A program made the position numbers and the translations under genes. Positions 8,571 to 15,746 of a stretch of 61,960 nt of DNA are shown piece by piece. Below the pieces are notes generated by a model. That model saw nothing but the letters and a program-made list of their open reading frames with translations. It was not told the DNA's origin and searched no databases. The first letter of the stretch is position 1, and each line of letters starts with the position of its first letter. This DNA is from Thermococcus sp. (GTDB lineage: Archaea; Methanobacteriota_B; Thermococci; Thermococcales; Thermococcaceae), in NCBI RefSeq assembly GCF_015521605.1, contig NZ_WANV01000011.1, forward strand, positions 1 to 61,960, given 5' to 3'.

Positions 8571-9146
8571 TCATTTTTTAAGTATTTCTCCCAGCCTTCT
8601 CAGGAGCGCAAGAGTCTCATCATCGCGCCCCATCCTCGCCATGGCGAGCCACTCAATGGCGTGAATGATGTCCTCGTTAGAGAAGTCCTTGAGGGCCTCC
8701 TCGTTGGCCTCTATCTCCTTGGATATCTCTGTTTTGTACTCGTGCTCCTTTGCCAGGAGGCTGTCCATAACATCAAGCAGCTCCTCACCGTCGAACTCAT
8801 AGCCGAGGGCCTTGAATATCTCCAGCTTTATCTTGAGCCTTGAGCGGGCGAAGTAGCGGAGCTCCTCGTCTCCGAGGTACATGTTGATGTAGAATGCATC
8901 GGCCGTTCTTCCGTAGTACTTCTCCACGAGGTTGCCCTTCATCTCCGTCCTCTTGACCTCGACTAAGCCGGCTTCCTTGAGCTTCTCGATGTGGTGGTAT
9001 ATCGTCTGGGGCGTCTTCCCCAGTATCTCGCTGAGCTGGGAGATGGTCATCTCCTTGTTGCGGAGCAGTCCGAGGATCTTCCTCCTTGTGTCCTCAAGCA
9101 TCAGCTTTATGACCTCCGGGTCTGTTATGACCTTCACCTTCGCCAT
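8571..9146 (-). CDS. ArsR-like winged-helix transcriptional regulator
   Basis: A 191-residue regulator paralogous to the one at 7682-8239. The winged helix spans about residues 15-75 (LEDTRRKILGLL, MTISQLSEILG, QTIYHHIEKLKEAGLV), followed by a mostly helical domain likely for dimerisation. ATG at 9146 is chosen over the in-frame GTG at 9155 because GGGTGGTGG lies at the right distance and the paralogue starts equivalently. It is the first gene of the three-gene operon. A perfect 7-bp inverted repeat at 9164-9189 overlaps the expected transcription start, suggesting autorepression. Ligand not predictable. Confidence 0.88.
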   Translation of the reverse strand: MAKVKVITDPEVIKLMLEDTRRKILGLLRNKEMTISQLSEILGKTPQTIYHHIEKLKEAGLVEVKRTEMKGNLVEKYYGRTADAFYINMYLGDEELRYFARSRLKIKLEIFKALGYEFDGEELLDVMDSLLAKEHEYKTEISKEIEANEEALKDFSNEDIIHAIEWLAMARMGRDDETLALLRRLGEILKK

Positions 9147-9163
9147 TTCCACCACCCAATTTA

Positions 9164-9189
9164 AACGTTCTAATGGTTTTTTGAACGTT
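9164..9189. promoter_or_regulatory. Inverted repeat AACGTTC-N12-GAACGTT, candidate ArsR operator
   Basis: AACGTTC at 9164-9170 and GAACGTT at 9183-9189 are perfect reverse complements separated by 12 bases. The site lies 18-43 bp upstream of the ATG of the ArsR-like gene, downstream of minus-strand TATA-like sequence near 9192-9201, so a bound dimer would block polymerase. Size and spacing suit a winged-helix dimer contacting two turns. Confidence 0.6.
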
Positions 9190-9303
9190 ATGGCATATAA
9201 CCCTTTTGCTTCCCGGTAGGTTTATATACGTAAACTCCATGCCCCCTTAGAACACGTGCTGGACAAAATATCCAGTCTTCCCGGATGTACCCATCTGTGG
9301 AGG

Positions 9304-9342
9304 AAGGCTTAAATATGGTCTCCCGAAAAACCTTCGGAGGTG
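9304..9342 (+). promoter_or_regulatory. Promoter and ribosome binding site of acyl-CoA synthetase gene
   Basis: GGCTTAAATATGG (9306-9318) is a TATA box; a start site near 9337 would leave a leader of about 12 bases holding GGAGGTG (9336-9342), six bases before ATG 9349. A second TATA-like GTTTATATACG at 9219-9229 faces either direction, and CTGGA-N7-TCCAG (9259-9275) lies between the two. Confidence 0.5.
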
Positions 9343-9348
9343 GACAAG

Positions 9349-10761
9349 ATGGAGGCTCCAAAGCTCGATTTCCTGTTTTATCCAAGGAGCGTCGCTGTCA
9401 TTGGGGCGTCAAACGTCCCCGGGAAGATAGGAAACTCGATAATGCGCTCGATAACGCTCAAATTCGATGGGAAGGTCTACGCCGTCAACGTCAAGGGTGG
9501 CGAAGTCGAGGTCAACGGAAAGAAGTTCCCGGTTTACAGGAGCATTAAGGAGATACCGGATGAGGTCGATGTCGCGGTCATAGCGGTTCCTGCCAGGTTT
9601 GTTCCAGATGTTATCGACGAGTGCGGTGAGAAAGGGGTTAAGGGTGCCGTCGTGATCTCTGCTGGCTTCAAGGAGGCCGGAAGGGCCGACCTTGAGGAGG
9701 AACTCGTTAAGAGGGCCAGGAAGTGGGGCATCAGGCTCGTCGGCCCCAACTGTCTCGGCGTCACCAACCTTGAGAACGGCTTCGACTGCAACTTCAACCC
9801 GCCGGAGAGGCAGGCAAGGCCGCCCGCTGGAAAGATAGCCTTCATGAGTCAAAGCGGTGCTTTTGGAGCCGCCATTCTCGACTGGGCGGCCAACCACGAG
9901 ATAGGCATGAGCAAGTTCATCAGCCTCGGCAACATGGCCGACCTCGATGAGAGCGACTTCATAGCATACCTCGGCCAGGACGAGAAGACCGGCGTCATAA
10001 CCGGCTACATCGAGGGCGTCAAGGACGGAAGGAAGTTCTTCAACATCGCCAGGCAGGTCACCCTTGAGAAGCCCATCATAATCCTCAAGGCCGGAAGGAC
10101 CGAGGCCGGGGCAAAGGCCGCCGCGAGCCACACCGGTTCACTCGCCGGGTCATTCAAGATATACGAGGCTGCCTTTGAGCAGACGGGCGTTCTCGGCGCC
10201 AAGAGCATGCGCCAGCTCTTCAACTACGCCAAGGCCCTGGCGATGCAGAAGCCGGCCAAGGGCAACCGCGTGGCGATAGTCACCAACGGCGGTGGAGCCG
10301 GAGTCATGATGAGCGACGGCCTGCTTGAGCGCGGCATGAAGCTCGCGGAACTGAGCGAGGAGACCAACGAGAAGTTCAGGGGGGCTATAGAGAAGAGGGA
10401 GCTTCCCGAGCACATGAGCTACAAGAATCCCGTTGACATAATCGGCGACGCCCCGTCGAGCCGCTATGAGCTGGCCATGCGCTACACACTCGAAGATCCG
10501 AACGTTGACGTTCTCGTCGTCATAGCGCTCTTCCAGAGCCCGGCTCTGGACGAGGGAATCGTCGAGGCGATGGGGAGAATGAGGGAGTACGGCAAGCCGA
10601 TAGTCTTTGTCGCTCCGGGTGGAGACTACCCGCACAGGATGGCCAGGAGAATAGAGAAGGAAGCCGGTGTTCCCGTCTACGAGACGGTCGAGGACGGCGT
10701 CGATGCTGTCTACGCCCTCGTCCGCTACGGTGAATGGCTGAGGGAGAACGGGCGGCTTTGA
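9349..10761 (+). CDS. ADP-forming acyl-CoA synthetase, alpha-type subunit
   Basis: A 470-residue subunit of the archaeal acid--CoA ligase (ADP-forming) family, which converts acyl-CoA plus ADP and phosphate to acid plus ATP. Seen in order: CoA-binding Rossmann domain (VAVIGASNVPGKIGNSIM), succinyl-CoA-ligase-like domain (LVGPNCLGV, FMSQSGAFGAAILDW) and the phosphohistidine loop AAASHTGSLAGS near residue 255, whose His carries phosphate. The ATP-grasp beta subunit is not adjacent, as is usual in Thermococcales where alpha and beta genes are scattered. In-frame GTG at 9340 overlaps the Shine-Dalgarno site, so ATG 9349 is used. It differs from the best-known acetyl-CoA synthetase I sequence, so the acyl group (branched-chain, aryl, succinyl or other) is open. 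Confidence 0.88.
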   Translation: MEAPKLDFLFYPRSVAVIGASNVPGKIGNSIMRSITLKFDGKVYAVNVKGGEVEVNGKKFPVYRSIKEIPDEVDVAVIAVPARFVPDVIDECGEKGVKGAVVISAGFKEAGRADLEEELVKRARKWGIRLVGPNCLGVTNLENGFDCNFNPPERQARPPAGKIAFMSQSGAFGAAILDWAANHEIGMSKFISLGNMADLDESDFIAYLGQDEKTGVITGYIEGVKDGRKFFNIARQVTLEKPIIILKAGRTEAGAKAAASHTGSLAGSFKIYEAAFEQTGVLGAKSMRQLFNYAKALAMQKPAKGNRVAIVTNGGGAGVMMSDGLLERGMKLAELSEETNEKFRGAIEKRELPEHMSYKNPVDIIGDAPSSRYELAMRYTLEDPNVDVLVVIALFQSPALDEGIVEAMGRMREYGKPIVFVAPGGDYPHRMARRIEKEAGVPVYETVEDGVDAVYALVRYGEWLRENGRL

Positions 10762-10772
10762 TGGTCTTTCTT

Positions 10773-10996
10773 TCAGCCTTCGGCATTCTCCCTCCCTTTG
10801 CCTGTTCCCTCGCCAAGCAGGAGAGCTTCAAAATCCCTCAGGTCAAACGCCAACTCGAGCTCTCCCTTCCCTTCTATCCTCTTCGCGACTATCCCAAAGT
10901 GTTTTTCGTAGTCCCTGAGTCCCACAAGTTCGGCCTTTTTTCAAGGAGGTTCAGAATTCTTCTGGAGTCTCCCAGTAGTTCTTTCCGCCTTTTCAT
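10773..10996 (-). pseudogene. Small gene interrupted by a one-base frameshift at an A6 run
   Basis: Reading leftwards from ATG 10996 gives MKRRKELLGDSRRILNLLE, after which the frame runs into a stop. If one base is added in the A6 run (plus-strand T6 at 10936-10941), the frame continues as KKAELVGLRDYEKHFGIV and on to a stop at 10773-10775, ending GTGKGRENAEG, for a charged, helical protein of 74 residues. The downstream part has protein-like composition throughout. A TATA box (TTTATATAATC on the minus strand, 11012-11022) lies about 22 bases upstream of the ATG, so the mRNA would be leaderless. It could be a real mutation, a sequencing error in a homopolymer, or slippage. Family not recognised. 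Confidence 0.6.
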
Positions 10997-11011
10997 AAAT
11001 TCTCTAAGCAC

Positions 11012-11023
11012 GATTATATAAAT
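11012..11023 (-). promoter_or_regulatory. TATA box of the frameshifted small gene
   Basis: Minus-strand ATTTATATAATC, centred near 11018, places initiation around 10993, at the ATG of the small gene (10996). No SD site is present, consistent with a leaderless message. Confidence 0.5.
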
Positions 11024-11045
11024 CATGATTATAGTTTTTGCAATA

Positions 11046-11061
11046 ATGGAAAACTTTAAAT
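11046..11061 (+). promoter_or_regulatory. BRE/TATA promoter of trpS transcript
   Basis: ATGGAAAACTTTAAAT has a purine-rich BRE (GGAAAA) followed by TATA element CTTTAAAT at 11054-11061. Initiation about 25 bases past the TATA centre is expected near 11083, giving a roughly 97-base leader for trpS and placing the ATG of the mini-ORF at 11085 essentially at the 5' end. Confidence 0.65.
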
Positions 11062-11084
11062 CCCCTTCTTACATTTCTCTTCCC

Positions 11085-11114
11085 ATGCGCGGTGGTCGTT
11101 TTTGGCCTTGGTGA
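11085..11114 (+). CDS. Candidate leader peptide with two Trp codons (MRGGRFWPW)
   Basis: A nine-codon ORF, ATG to TGA, encoding M-R-G-G-R-F-W-P-W, lies in the 5' leader of trpS. The last sense codons are TGG CCT TGG, followed by TGA. The predicted transcription start is about two bases before the ATG, so it would be read as a leaderless ORF. Two Trp codons and a Pro at the end of a tiny ORF ahead of tryptophanyl-tRNA synthetase suggest a ribosome-stalling sensor of charged tRNA-Trp. This is an inference from position and content; no peptide has been shown here. Confidence 0.45.
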   Translation: MRGGRFWPW

Positions 11115-11142
11115 AACCCCGCTCTTCTGCCCCGGCTTAGCC

Positions 11143-11193
11143 ATGAGTTTCGTTTCCACTGGAAATGGAGGTGTTTTGAATGGACGACTTTAA
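11143..11193 (+). CDS. Second upstream ORF overlapping the trpS start
   Basis: ATG 11143 opens a 16-codon ORF (MSFVSTGNGGVLNGRL) that runs through the trpS Shine-Dalgarno sequence and ends at 11193, 14 bases inside trpS in another frame. It has no clear SD site of its own. If translated, ribosomes would pass over the trpS start. It may be a chance ORF. Confidence 0.2.
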   Translation: MSFVSTGNGGVLNGRL

Positions 11194-12334
11194 GGTCACC
11201 CCATGGGACGTTGAGGGTGTAGTTGACTACGCGAAGCTGATAGAGGAGTTTGGAACCAGCCCCCTCACGGACGAGCTGATAGAGAAAACCTCAGAACTAA
11301 CGAAGAGTGAACTGCCCATCTACTTCAGGAGGAGGTTTTTCTTCTCCCACAGGGACTACGACAAGGTTTTAGCGGATTACGAGGCCGGAAAGGGCTTCTT
11401 CCTCTACACCGGCAGGGGCCCGAGCGGCCCGATGCACATAGGCCACATCATCCCGTTCTTCGCCACCAAGTGGCTCCAGGAGAAGTTCGGGGTCAACCTC
11501 TACGTCCAAATAACCGACGACGAGAAGTTCCTCTTCAAGGAAAAGCTCACCTTCGACGACACCAAGCGCTGGGCCTACGACAACATCCTCGACATCATAG
11601 CCGTCGGCTTCGACCCGGACAGGACGTTCATCTTCCAGGACAGCGAGTTCACGAAGATATACGAGATGGCCATCCCGATAGCCAAGAAGATAAACTACTC
11701 GATGGCTCGCGCGGTTTTCGGCTTCACCGACCAGAGCAAGATAGGAATGATATTCTACCCGGCGATACAGGCCGCCCCGACCTTCTTCGAGAAGAAGCGC
11801 TGCCTTATCCCGGCTGCAATAGACCAGGACCCCTACTGGAGGCTCCAGAGGGACTTCGCGGAAAGTTTGGGCTACTACAAGACCGCCGCGATCCACAGCA
11901 AGTTCGTGCCCGGGCTTATGGGCCTTGAGGGTAAGATGAGTGCCAGCAAGCCTGAGACGGCCATCTATCTCACCGACGACCCCGAGGAGGCGGGCAGGAA
12001 GATATGGAAGTACGCCCTGACCGGCGGGAGGGCAACCGCCAGAGAGCAGCGCGAGAAGGGCGGTGAACCCGAGAAGTGTGTGGTGTTCAAGTGGCTGGAG
12101 ATATTCTTCGAGCCCGACGACAAGAAGCTCATGGAGCGCTACCACGCCTGTAAAAACGGCGAGCTCCTCTGCGGCCAGTGCAAGCGCTATCTCATAGAAA
12201 AGGTTCAGGACTTCCTCACCGAGCACCAGAAGAAGCGCAAGGAGGCCGAGAAGCAGGTCGAGAAGTTCAAGTACACCGGTGAGCTGGCGAGGGAGCAGTG
12301 GGAGAAGAGCATCCCGGAGGCGCTGAAAGAATAA
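11180..12334 (+). CDS. trpS: Tryptophanyl-tRNA synthetase
   Basis: Charges tRNA-Trp with tryptophan in the cytoplasm. It is the archaeal/eukaryotic-type class I enzyme, 384 residues. The N-terminal extension (FKVTPWDVEG) typical of this type is followed by the Rossmann fold with GPSGPMHIGHIIPF (HIGH motif, about residue 83) and the KMSAS loop (about residue 255), then the helical anticodon-binding domain. ATG 11180 follows GGAGGTG by six bases. The sequence is very close to the Pyrococcus enzyme as I know it. The gene has a long leader with a Trp-rich mini-ORF, unusual in a genome where most leaders are short. Confidence 0.97.
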   Translation: MDDFKVTPWDVEGVVDYAKLIEEFGTSPLTDELIEKTSELTKSELPIYFRRRFFFSHRDYDKVLADYEAGKGFFLYTGRGPSGPMHIGHIIPFFATKWLQEKFGVNLYVQITDDEKFLFKEKLTFDDTKRWAYDNILDIIAVGFDPDRTFIFQDSEFTKIYEMAIPIAKKINYSMARAVFGFTDQSKIGMIFYPAIQAAPTFFEKKRCLIPAAIDQDPYWRLQRDFAESLGYYKTAAIHSKFVPGLMGLEGKMSASKPETAIYLTDDPEEAGRKIWKYALTGGRATAREQREKGGEPEKCVVFKWLEIFFEPDDKKLMERYHACKNGELLCGQCKRYLIEKVQDFLTEHQKKRKEAEKQVEKFKYTGELAREQWEKSIPEALKE

Positions 12335-12397
12335 TTACACTTTTACCTCTTGTCTTTTTAAACAAAAATAAAAATGAGCAACAAATAACTCAAATAA

Positions 12398-12640
12398 TTA
12401 AAACCAGTTGCCTATATCAAAAATGTCATCTACATCCGTCCCATCGTCCTGTGCTTCTAAAATTAAGTCGACCACGAAATCCTCAAAGTCTTTCTCGTCG
12501 TTCTTCGAGTTCCTCGCGGCGGCGCTCATGGCCCTGCTCTTGAACCCCTCGTCGGCAGAGACTGCCCTCCCGCTGTCGACGGCGCTCTGTATCCTCCTTG
12601 CTGCGTCCCAGGTCATGGGCTTGGAACCTTTTCTTCCCAT
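12398..12640 (-). CDS. Small acidic protein with SMP (seed maturation protein)-like motif
   Basis: An 80-residue protein. The first half, MTWDAARRIQSAVDSG then FKSRAMSAAARNS, closely follows the SMP motif (aariqsa ... f.araqsaa.rn) found in plant late-embryogenesis proteins and many fungal and bacterial small proteins. The second half is strongly acidic (DEKDFEDFVVDLILEAQDDG, DVDDIFDIG). The protein is likely cytoplasmic and partly disordered. It is convergent with trpS and divergent from the winged-helix gene at 12757. The Shine-Dalgarno match is weak; a TATA-like GTTAAATT lies about 30 bases upstream of the ATG. Function unknown; SMP assignment is by motif memory. Confidence 0.65.
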   Translation of the reverse strand: MGRKGSKPMTWDAARRIQSAVDSGRAVSADEGFKSRAMSAAARNSKNDEKDFEDFVVDLILEAQDDGTDVDDIFDIGNWF

Positions 12641-12756
12641 TGGGATCGCCCCCTTCAGATTTTCAATTTAACATTCGACGTTTTACTTTATAAGTGAGTA
12701 TTCTCAAAAGAAAACGCTTTTTTGTGAATATCCTGACAGATACTCGGGGACAGTTT

Positions 12757-13863
12757 ATGGGACGGCCAGCGAAGATTGATAGGTTCAAAGTTGCCGAGAA
12801 GATAATAGAACTGGCAGAACGTGGGGATGAGCTCACCATATATAACGTCACCAAAGAACTTAAAAGGGAGTTCGATTTTGACGTACGAGAAGAGTCTGTT
12901 CGAAGAATTCTGAATGAACTTGTGCGCCTGAAGATTTTGGCCAAGCATCCCGAAGACAGAGCTTCTCCTCGAACGGGTAGGAGGAAAAAGCCATACAAGC
13001 TTATATTGAATCCTGAAAAGGCTCAGGCGATTATCCGGTGCTGGAAGGAGTTTCACTCGTTACGTGAGAAACTTAATGCGTTGAAACACCTCGCTGATTC
13101 CAAAGAGCAGGAGTTTGAATTTTCAGAGCTCCCCTATAAGTTCTGCCCTTATCTCGTTCTTCTCGGTATCGACTGGATTGAGGGAATTACAGGCTTCTTG
13201 GGAAAGTTTGATTGGAAAACTTTCCTAGATTATGCCATTCCCCTATATGGGGCTGTGTTCTCACTGAGGCACGACCAAGAGCTTAGACTGCTAAATGAAG
13301 AGTATCCTGGCGGAGAATTTTTCATTGCACTTGAGGGTAATTCATGTAGCTTCTTTGAGAACGCCCGATGGGTGGAATACGTGGCTCGAAGGAAGGCCAA
13401 AACGGAGATAGAAAACAAACTTTTAGAGATTTTTTACGGCGGAAACGAATTCAGGTGTGCCAGTATTCACTATGGCGACGGTGGCATTCCAAAGCTTTCG
13501 AATTATATCCTGGGCGTTAGGTACTTCGTCCAAGATTCTCGGCTTATTATCTTTGATCTGTCCCCAAATCCATTTTTGACAAAAGACGATGATGAGAAGG
13601 TTGCTACTGCTTTTGAGACACTGGTTCAAGAGCTCCCTAAAAAATACCCTGAGGTGAAGCTTATTCAAGTTAGATCTGTTTCATCAGCTATGGGAGAACT
13701 CCTGAAGTCTATGGGGTTTGAAGAGTGCTGTAAGTTCTATCTTTCCACGAGAACGGAGAAAATAGGTGATACTTCTCGTTTCGTGGTTGAATTCTCGAAA
13801 AATCCACCACTTGTAAGTGAAAGGGAATGGGTGATAAAAGTTTTTGAGAAACGGGTAAAGTGA
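12757..13863 (+). CDS. Orphan protein with N-terminal winged helix
   Basis: A 368-residue protein I do not recognise. Residues about 1-70 look like a winged helix (FKVAEKIIELAERGDEL, EESVRRILNELVRLKIL) followed by a basic wing (RTGRRKKPYK). The remainder is mixed alpha/beta with no known motif. An upstream ATG-like start at 12694 is in frame, but the region 12694-12756 contains the promoter TATA (CTTTATAAG, 12687-12695), so ATG 12757 with GGGGA upstream is preferred. Codon use is AT-rich compared with trpS and the genes after it, which together with its isolated position suggests horizontal acquisition. Confidence 0.65.
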   Translation: MGRPAKIDRFKVAEKIIELAERGDELTIYNVTKELKREFDFDVREESVRRILNELVRLKILAKHPEDRASPRTGRRKKPYKLILNPEKAQAIIRCWKEFHSLREKLNALKHLADSKEQEFEFSELPYKFCPYLVLLGIDWIEGITGFLGKFDWKTFLDYAIPLYGAVFSLRHDQELRLLNEEYPGGEFFIALEGNSCSFFENARWVEYVARRKAKTEIENKLLEIFYGGNEFRCASIHYGDGGIPKLSNYILGVRYFVQDSRLIIFDLSPNPFLTKDDDEKVATAFETLVQELPKKYPEVKLIQVRSVSSAMGELLKSMGFEECCKFYLSTRTEKIGDTSRFVVEFSKNPPLVSEREWVIKVFEKRVK

Positions 13864-13994
13864 CTGTCTCTAATTCCATTTTACCCCCTCGGGCGTTCTT
13901 CTATTGGGGTGATGAAGAGAGTGGGTCGGATTTTTAATCCTCCATCAAAACCTTTTTATACTCCTGGAGGTTTAACTTTTACTGGTGCGTAAAA

Positions 13995-15743
13995 ATGAGG
14001 AAGGGCTCTTTGGCGCTCCTTCTTATCATCGTGGTTCTCGTGAGCGGCTGTCTTGGGGGCACTTCCCAGACGGACACGGCATCTTCCAGTCCATTGACGA
14101 CCGGAACTCCAGAGGAATCCCCGGATTTCTCTATAATCTACCCTGAAAACCCAATCGTAGAAAACCTGAGCATGGACGAGGGCGGTCCGCTCCTCGATAA
14201 CATCTACTCCCCCACCGCGATCCAGCGGGGTAACCTCACCATCGAGTACGACGGGAGCACGATCAGGGGCCGTTACGACTTTGTTCTTTCAAACGTCTCG
14301 GAGAACGTCATCTATCTTGCCCTCACCGGCGTTCCCGACGACCCTGATGTTCTGAGGCTCAACCTGACGATTGAGGGCGTTCCCGTTGACCTCTCCCGCC
14401 TCAGCGGGGGCAGGATTTTCTTTGAAGAGGCTTTTGGCCGTCCGATAACACGGAGCTATTTAACGGTCTATGAGATACGCTTCAATTCATCGAGGAAAGA
14501 CCTCCGTGGAGAGATAAAGTACTCGCTGAAATACCCGGTCTTTCTCGACCTACCTGAGCAATACGCGGGTTCGCCCCTCACATGGTGGGATATTGGGGCC
14601 GAGCCGGTGGGCCTCAACATGACGTACTCCCTGCCCGAGGGATACACCCTTGTGGTGCCTGGCTTTGGGGCCTTCAACGGTTCTGGAACGCTGAGCGGTG
14701 AAAATCTCCTTCAACTCCTCTTTGGCTCCTTCATCAACGACGGCCCGGTGGTCGTCAAGAAAGTCCCCGCGGCGGGCATCAACGTGACTGTTTATATCCC
14801 CAATGGACAGTACAGCCCACGCTACTGGGAGTACTTGGAGGATATCATAAAATTATCCGTTGAAACCTACGTCAATGTCACTGGACTCAGGCCCTTTGGC
14901 GACATACATCTAGCGGTTAACCCCGACTTCATGGGCTCCTTTATGATACACGGCACCAACTCGGTCGTCATAGGTGAGAGGCGTGGCATCGAGCTCATCG
15001 TCCGCAAGAGAACCGGTTCCATACCGCACGAGCTCGCCCATATCTGGTTCGCTGGATACGCGGATTTCAAGTATTTCAACGAAGGTTTTGCCTCCTACCT
15101 GCAGTCCCTTGCCATGAGGCGTATCATACCTGCTCGCTTTAATACGTACCTGGAGCTAAATGAAAAGTTCGTCGTCGAATATGGGAGGTCGATCTCGATC
15201 CACGATGCCATGTCAGAGAACCTGCTGGATTTGAGGAATCGCAACGTATCCACGGTGCTGTACACTAAAGGAGCATTTACCCTCCGTTCCCTCCAGTTCG
15301 TCCTCGGCGACGAAACGTTCTATAGAGGACTTCACGAGGCCCTAATACGGTGCCATGGGACAGAGTGTGGCTTGACCGATCTTGAGGGGATTTTTGAGAA
15401 CGTTTCTGGGGAAGACCTCGACTGGTTCTTCAGCGAATGGTTCAACTCAACGTTGCTACCGGACTACACCGTTGAGAACCTTACCGTGACCAACGAGAGT
15501 GGTTCGTACAGGCTCGTCTTTAAACTCGTTGACAGGAGCAACTTCACGATGCCCGTTCAGGTTAGAGTGGTTACGGAGAATGCCAAGTTCGTGGACATGA
15601 CCGTCAGGGTGGAGAATGGTCTTGGAAGCGCAGATATTACGCTGGAGGCAAAGCCGGTGATGATAGTAATTGACCCGAATGAGTGGATAGCCAACGTAAA
15701 CCGGAAGTTCGAGGTCGATGGGATAGAGGTGGAGGTCAATTAG
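13995..15743 (+). CDS. Lipoprotein with gluzincin-type metallopeptidase domain
   Basis: A 582-residue surface lipoprotein. The N-terminus has a signal peptide ending in a lipobox (VLVSGC, Cys about residue 20) and a Thr/Ser-rich linker. The middle is beta-rich. The catalytic motif HELAHIW (His 345, Glu 346, His 349) is followed by NEGFASYL with Glu 363, the pattern of M1/M61-like peptidases, and a C-terminal beta domain follows. Only 13 residues separate the second His from the Glu, fewer than the 18 of M1 aminopeptidases, so it is a divergent member. It probably works on peptides at the cell surface. A TATA-like TTTTTATACT lies near 13952. Start chosen for its signal peptide. Confidence 0.85.
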   Translation: MRKGSLALLLIIVVLVSGCLGGTSQTDTASSSPLTTGTPEESPDFSIIYPENPIVENLSMDEGGPLLDNIYSPTAIQRGNLTIEYDGSTIRGRYDFVLSNVSENVIYLALTGVPDDPDVLRLNLTIEGVPVDLSRLSGGRIFFEEAFGRPITRSYLTVYEIRFNSSRKDLRGEIKYSLKYPVFLDLPEQYAGSPLTWWDIGAEPVGLNMTYSLPEGYTLVVPGFGAFNGSGTLSGENLLQLLFGSFINDGPVVVKKVPAAGINVTVYIPNGQYSPRYWEYLEDIIKLSVETYVNVTGLRPFGDIHLAVNPDFMGSFMIHGTNSVVIGERRGIELIVRKRTGSIPHELAHIWFAGYADFKYFNEGFASYLQSLAMRRIIPARFNTYLELNEKFVVEYGRSISIHDAMSENLLDLRNRNVSTVLYTKGAFTLRSLQFVLGDETFYRGLHEALIRCHGTECGLTDLEGIFENVSGEDLDWFFSEWFNSTLLPDYTVENLTVTNESGSYRLVFKLVDRSNFTMPVQVRVVTENAKFVDMTVRVENGLGSADITLEAKPVMIVIDPNEWIANVNRKFEVDGIEVEVN

Positions 15744-15746
15744 GGG

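Noticed and set aside
9259-9275. CTGGA-N7-TCCAG inverted repeat upstream of the acyl-CoA synthetase gene
   Set aside because: Five-base arms are common by chance and nothing ties the site to a promoter element precisely enough to claim an operator.
10734-11021. Plus-strand 95-codon open frame after the acyl-CoA synthetase gene
   Set aside because: It overlaps the synthetase end and the better supported minus-strand small gene, and has no SD site.
13909-13940. GTGATGA resembling a C box before the lipoprotein gene
   Set aside because: No CTGA D-type box follows at 12 bases or nearby, so the sRNA pattern is not completed.
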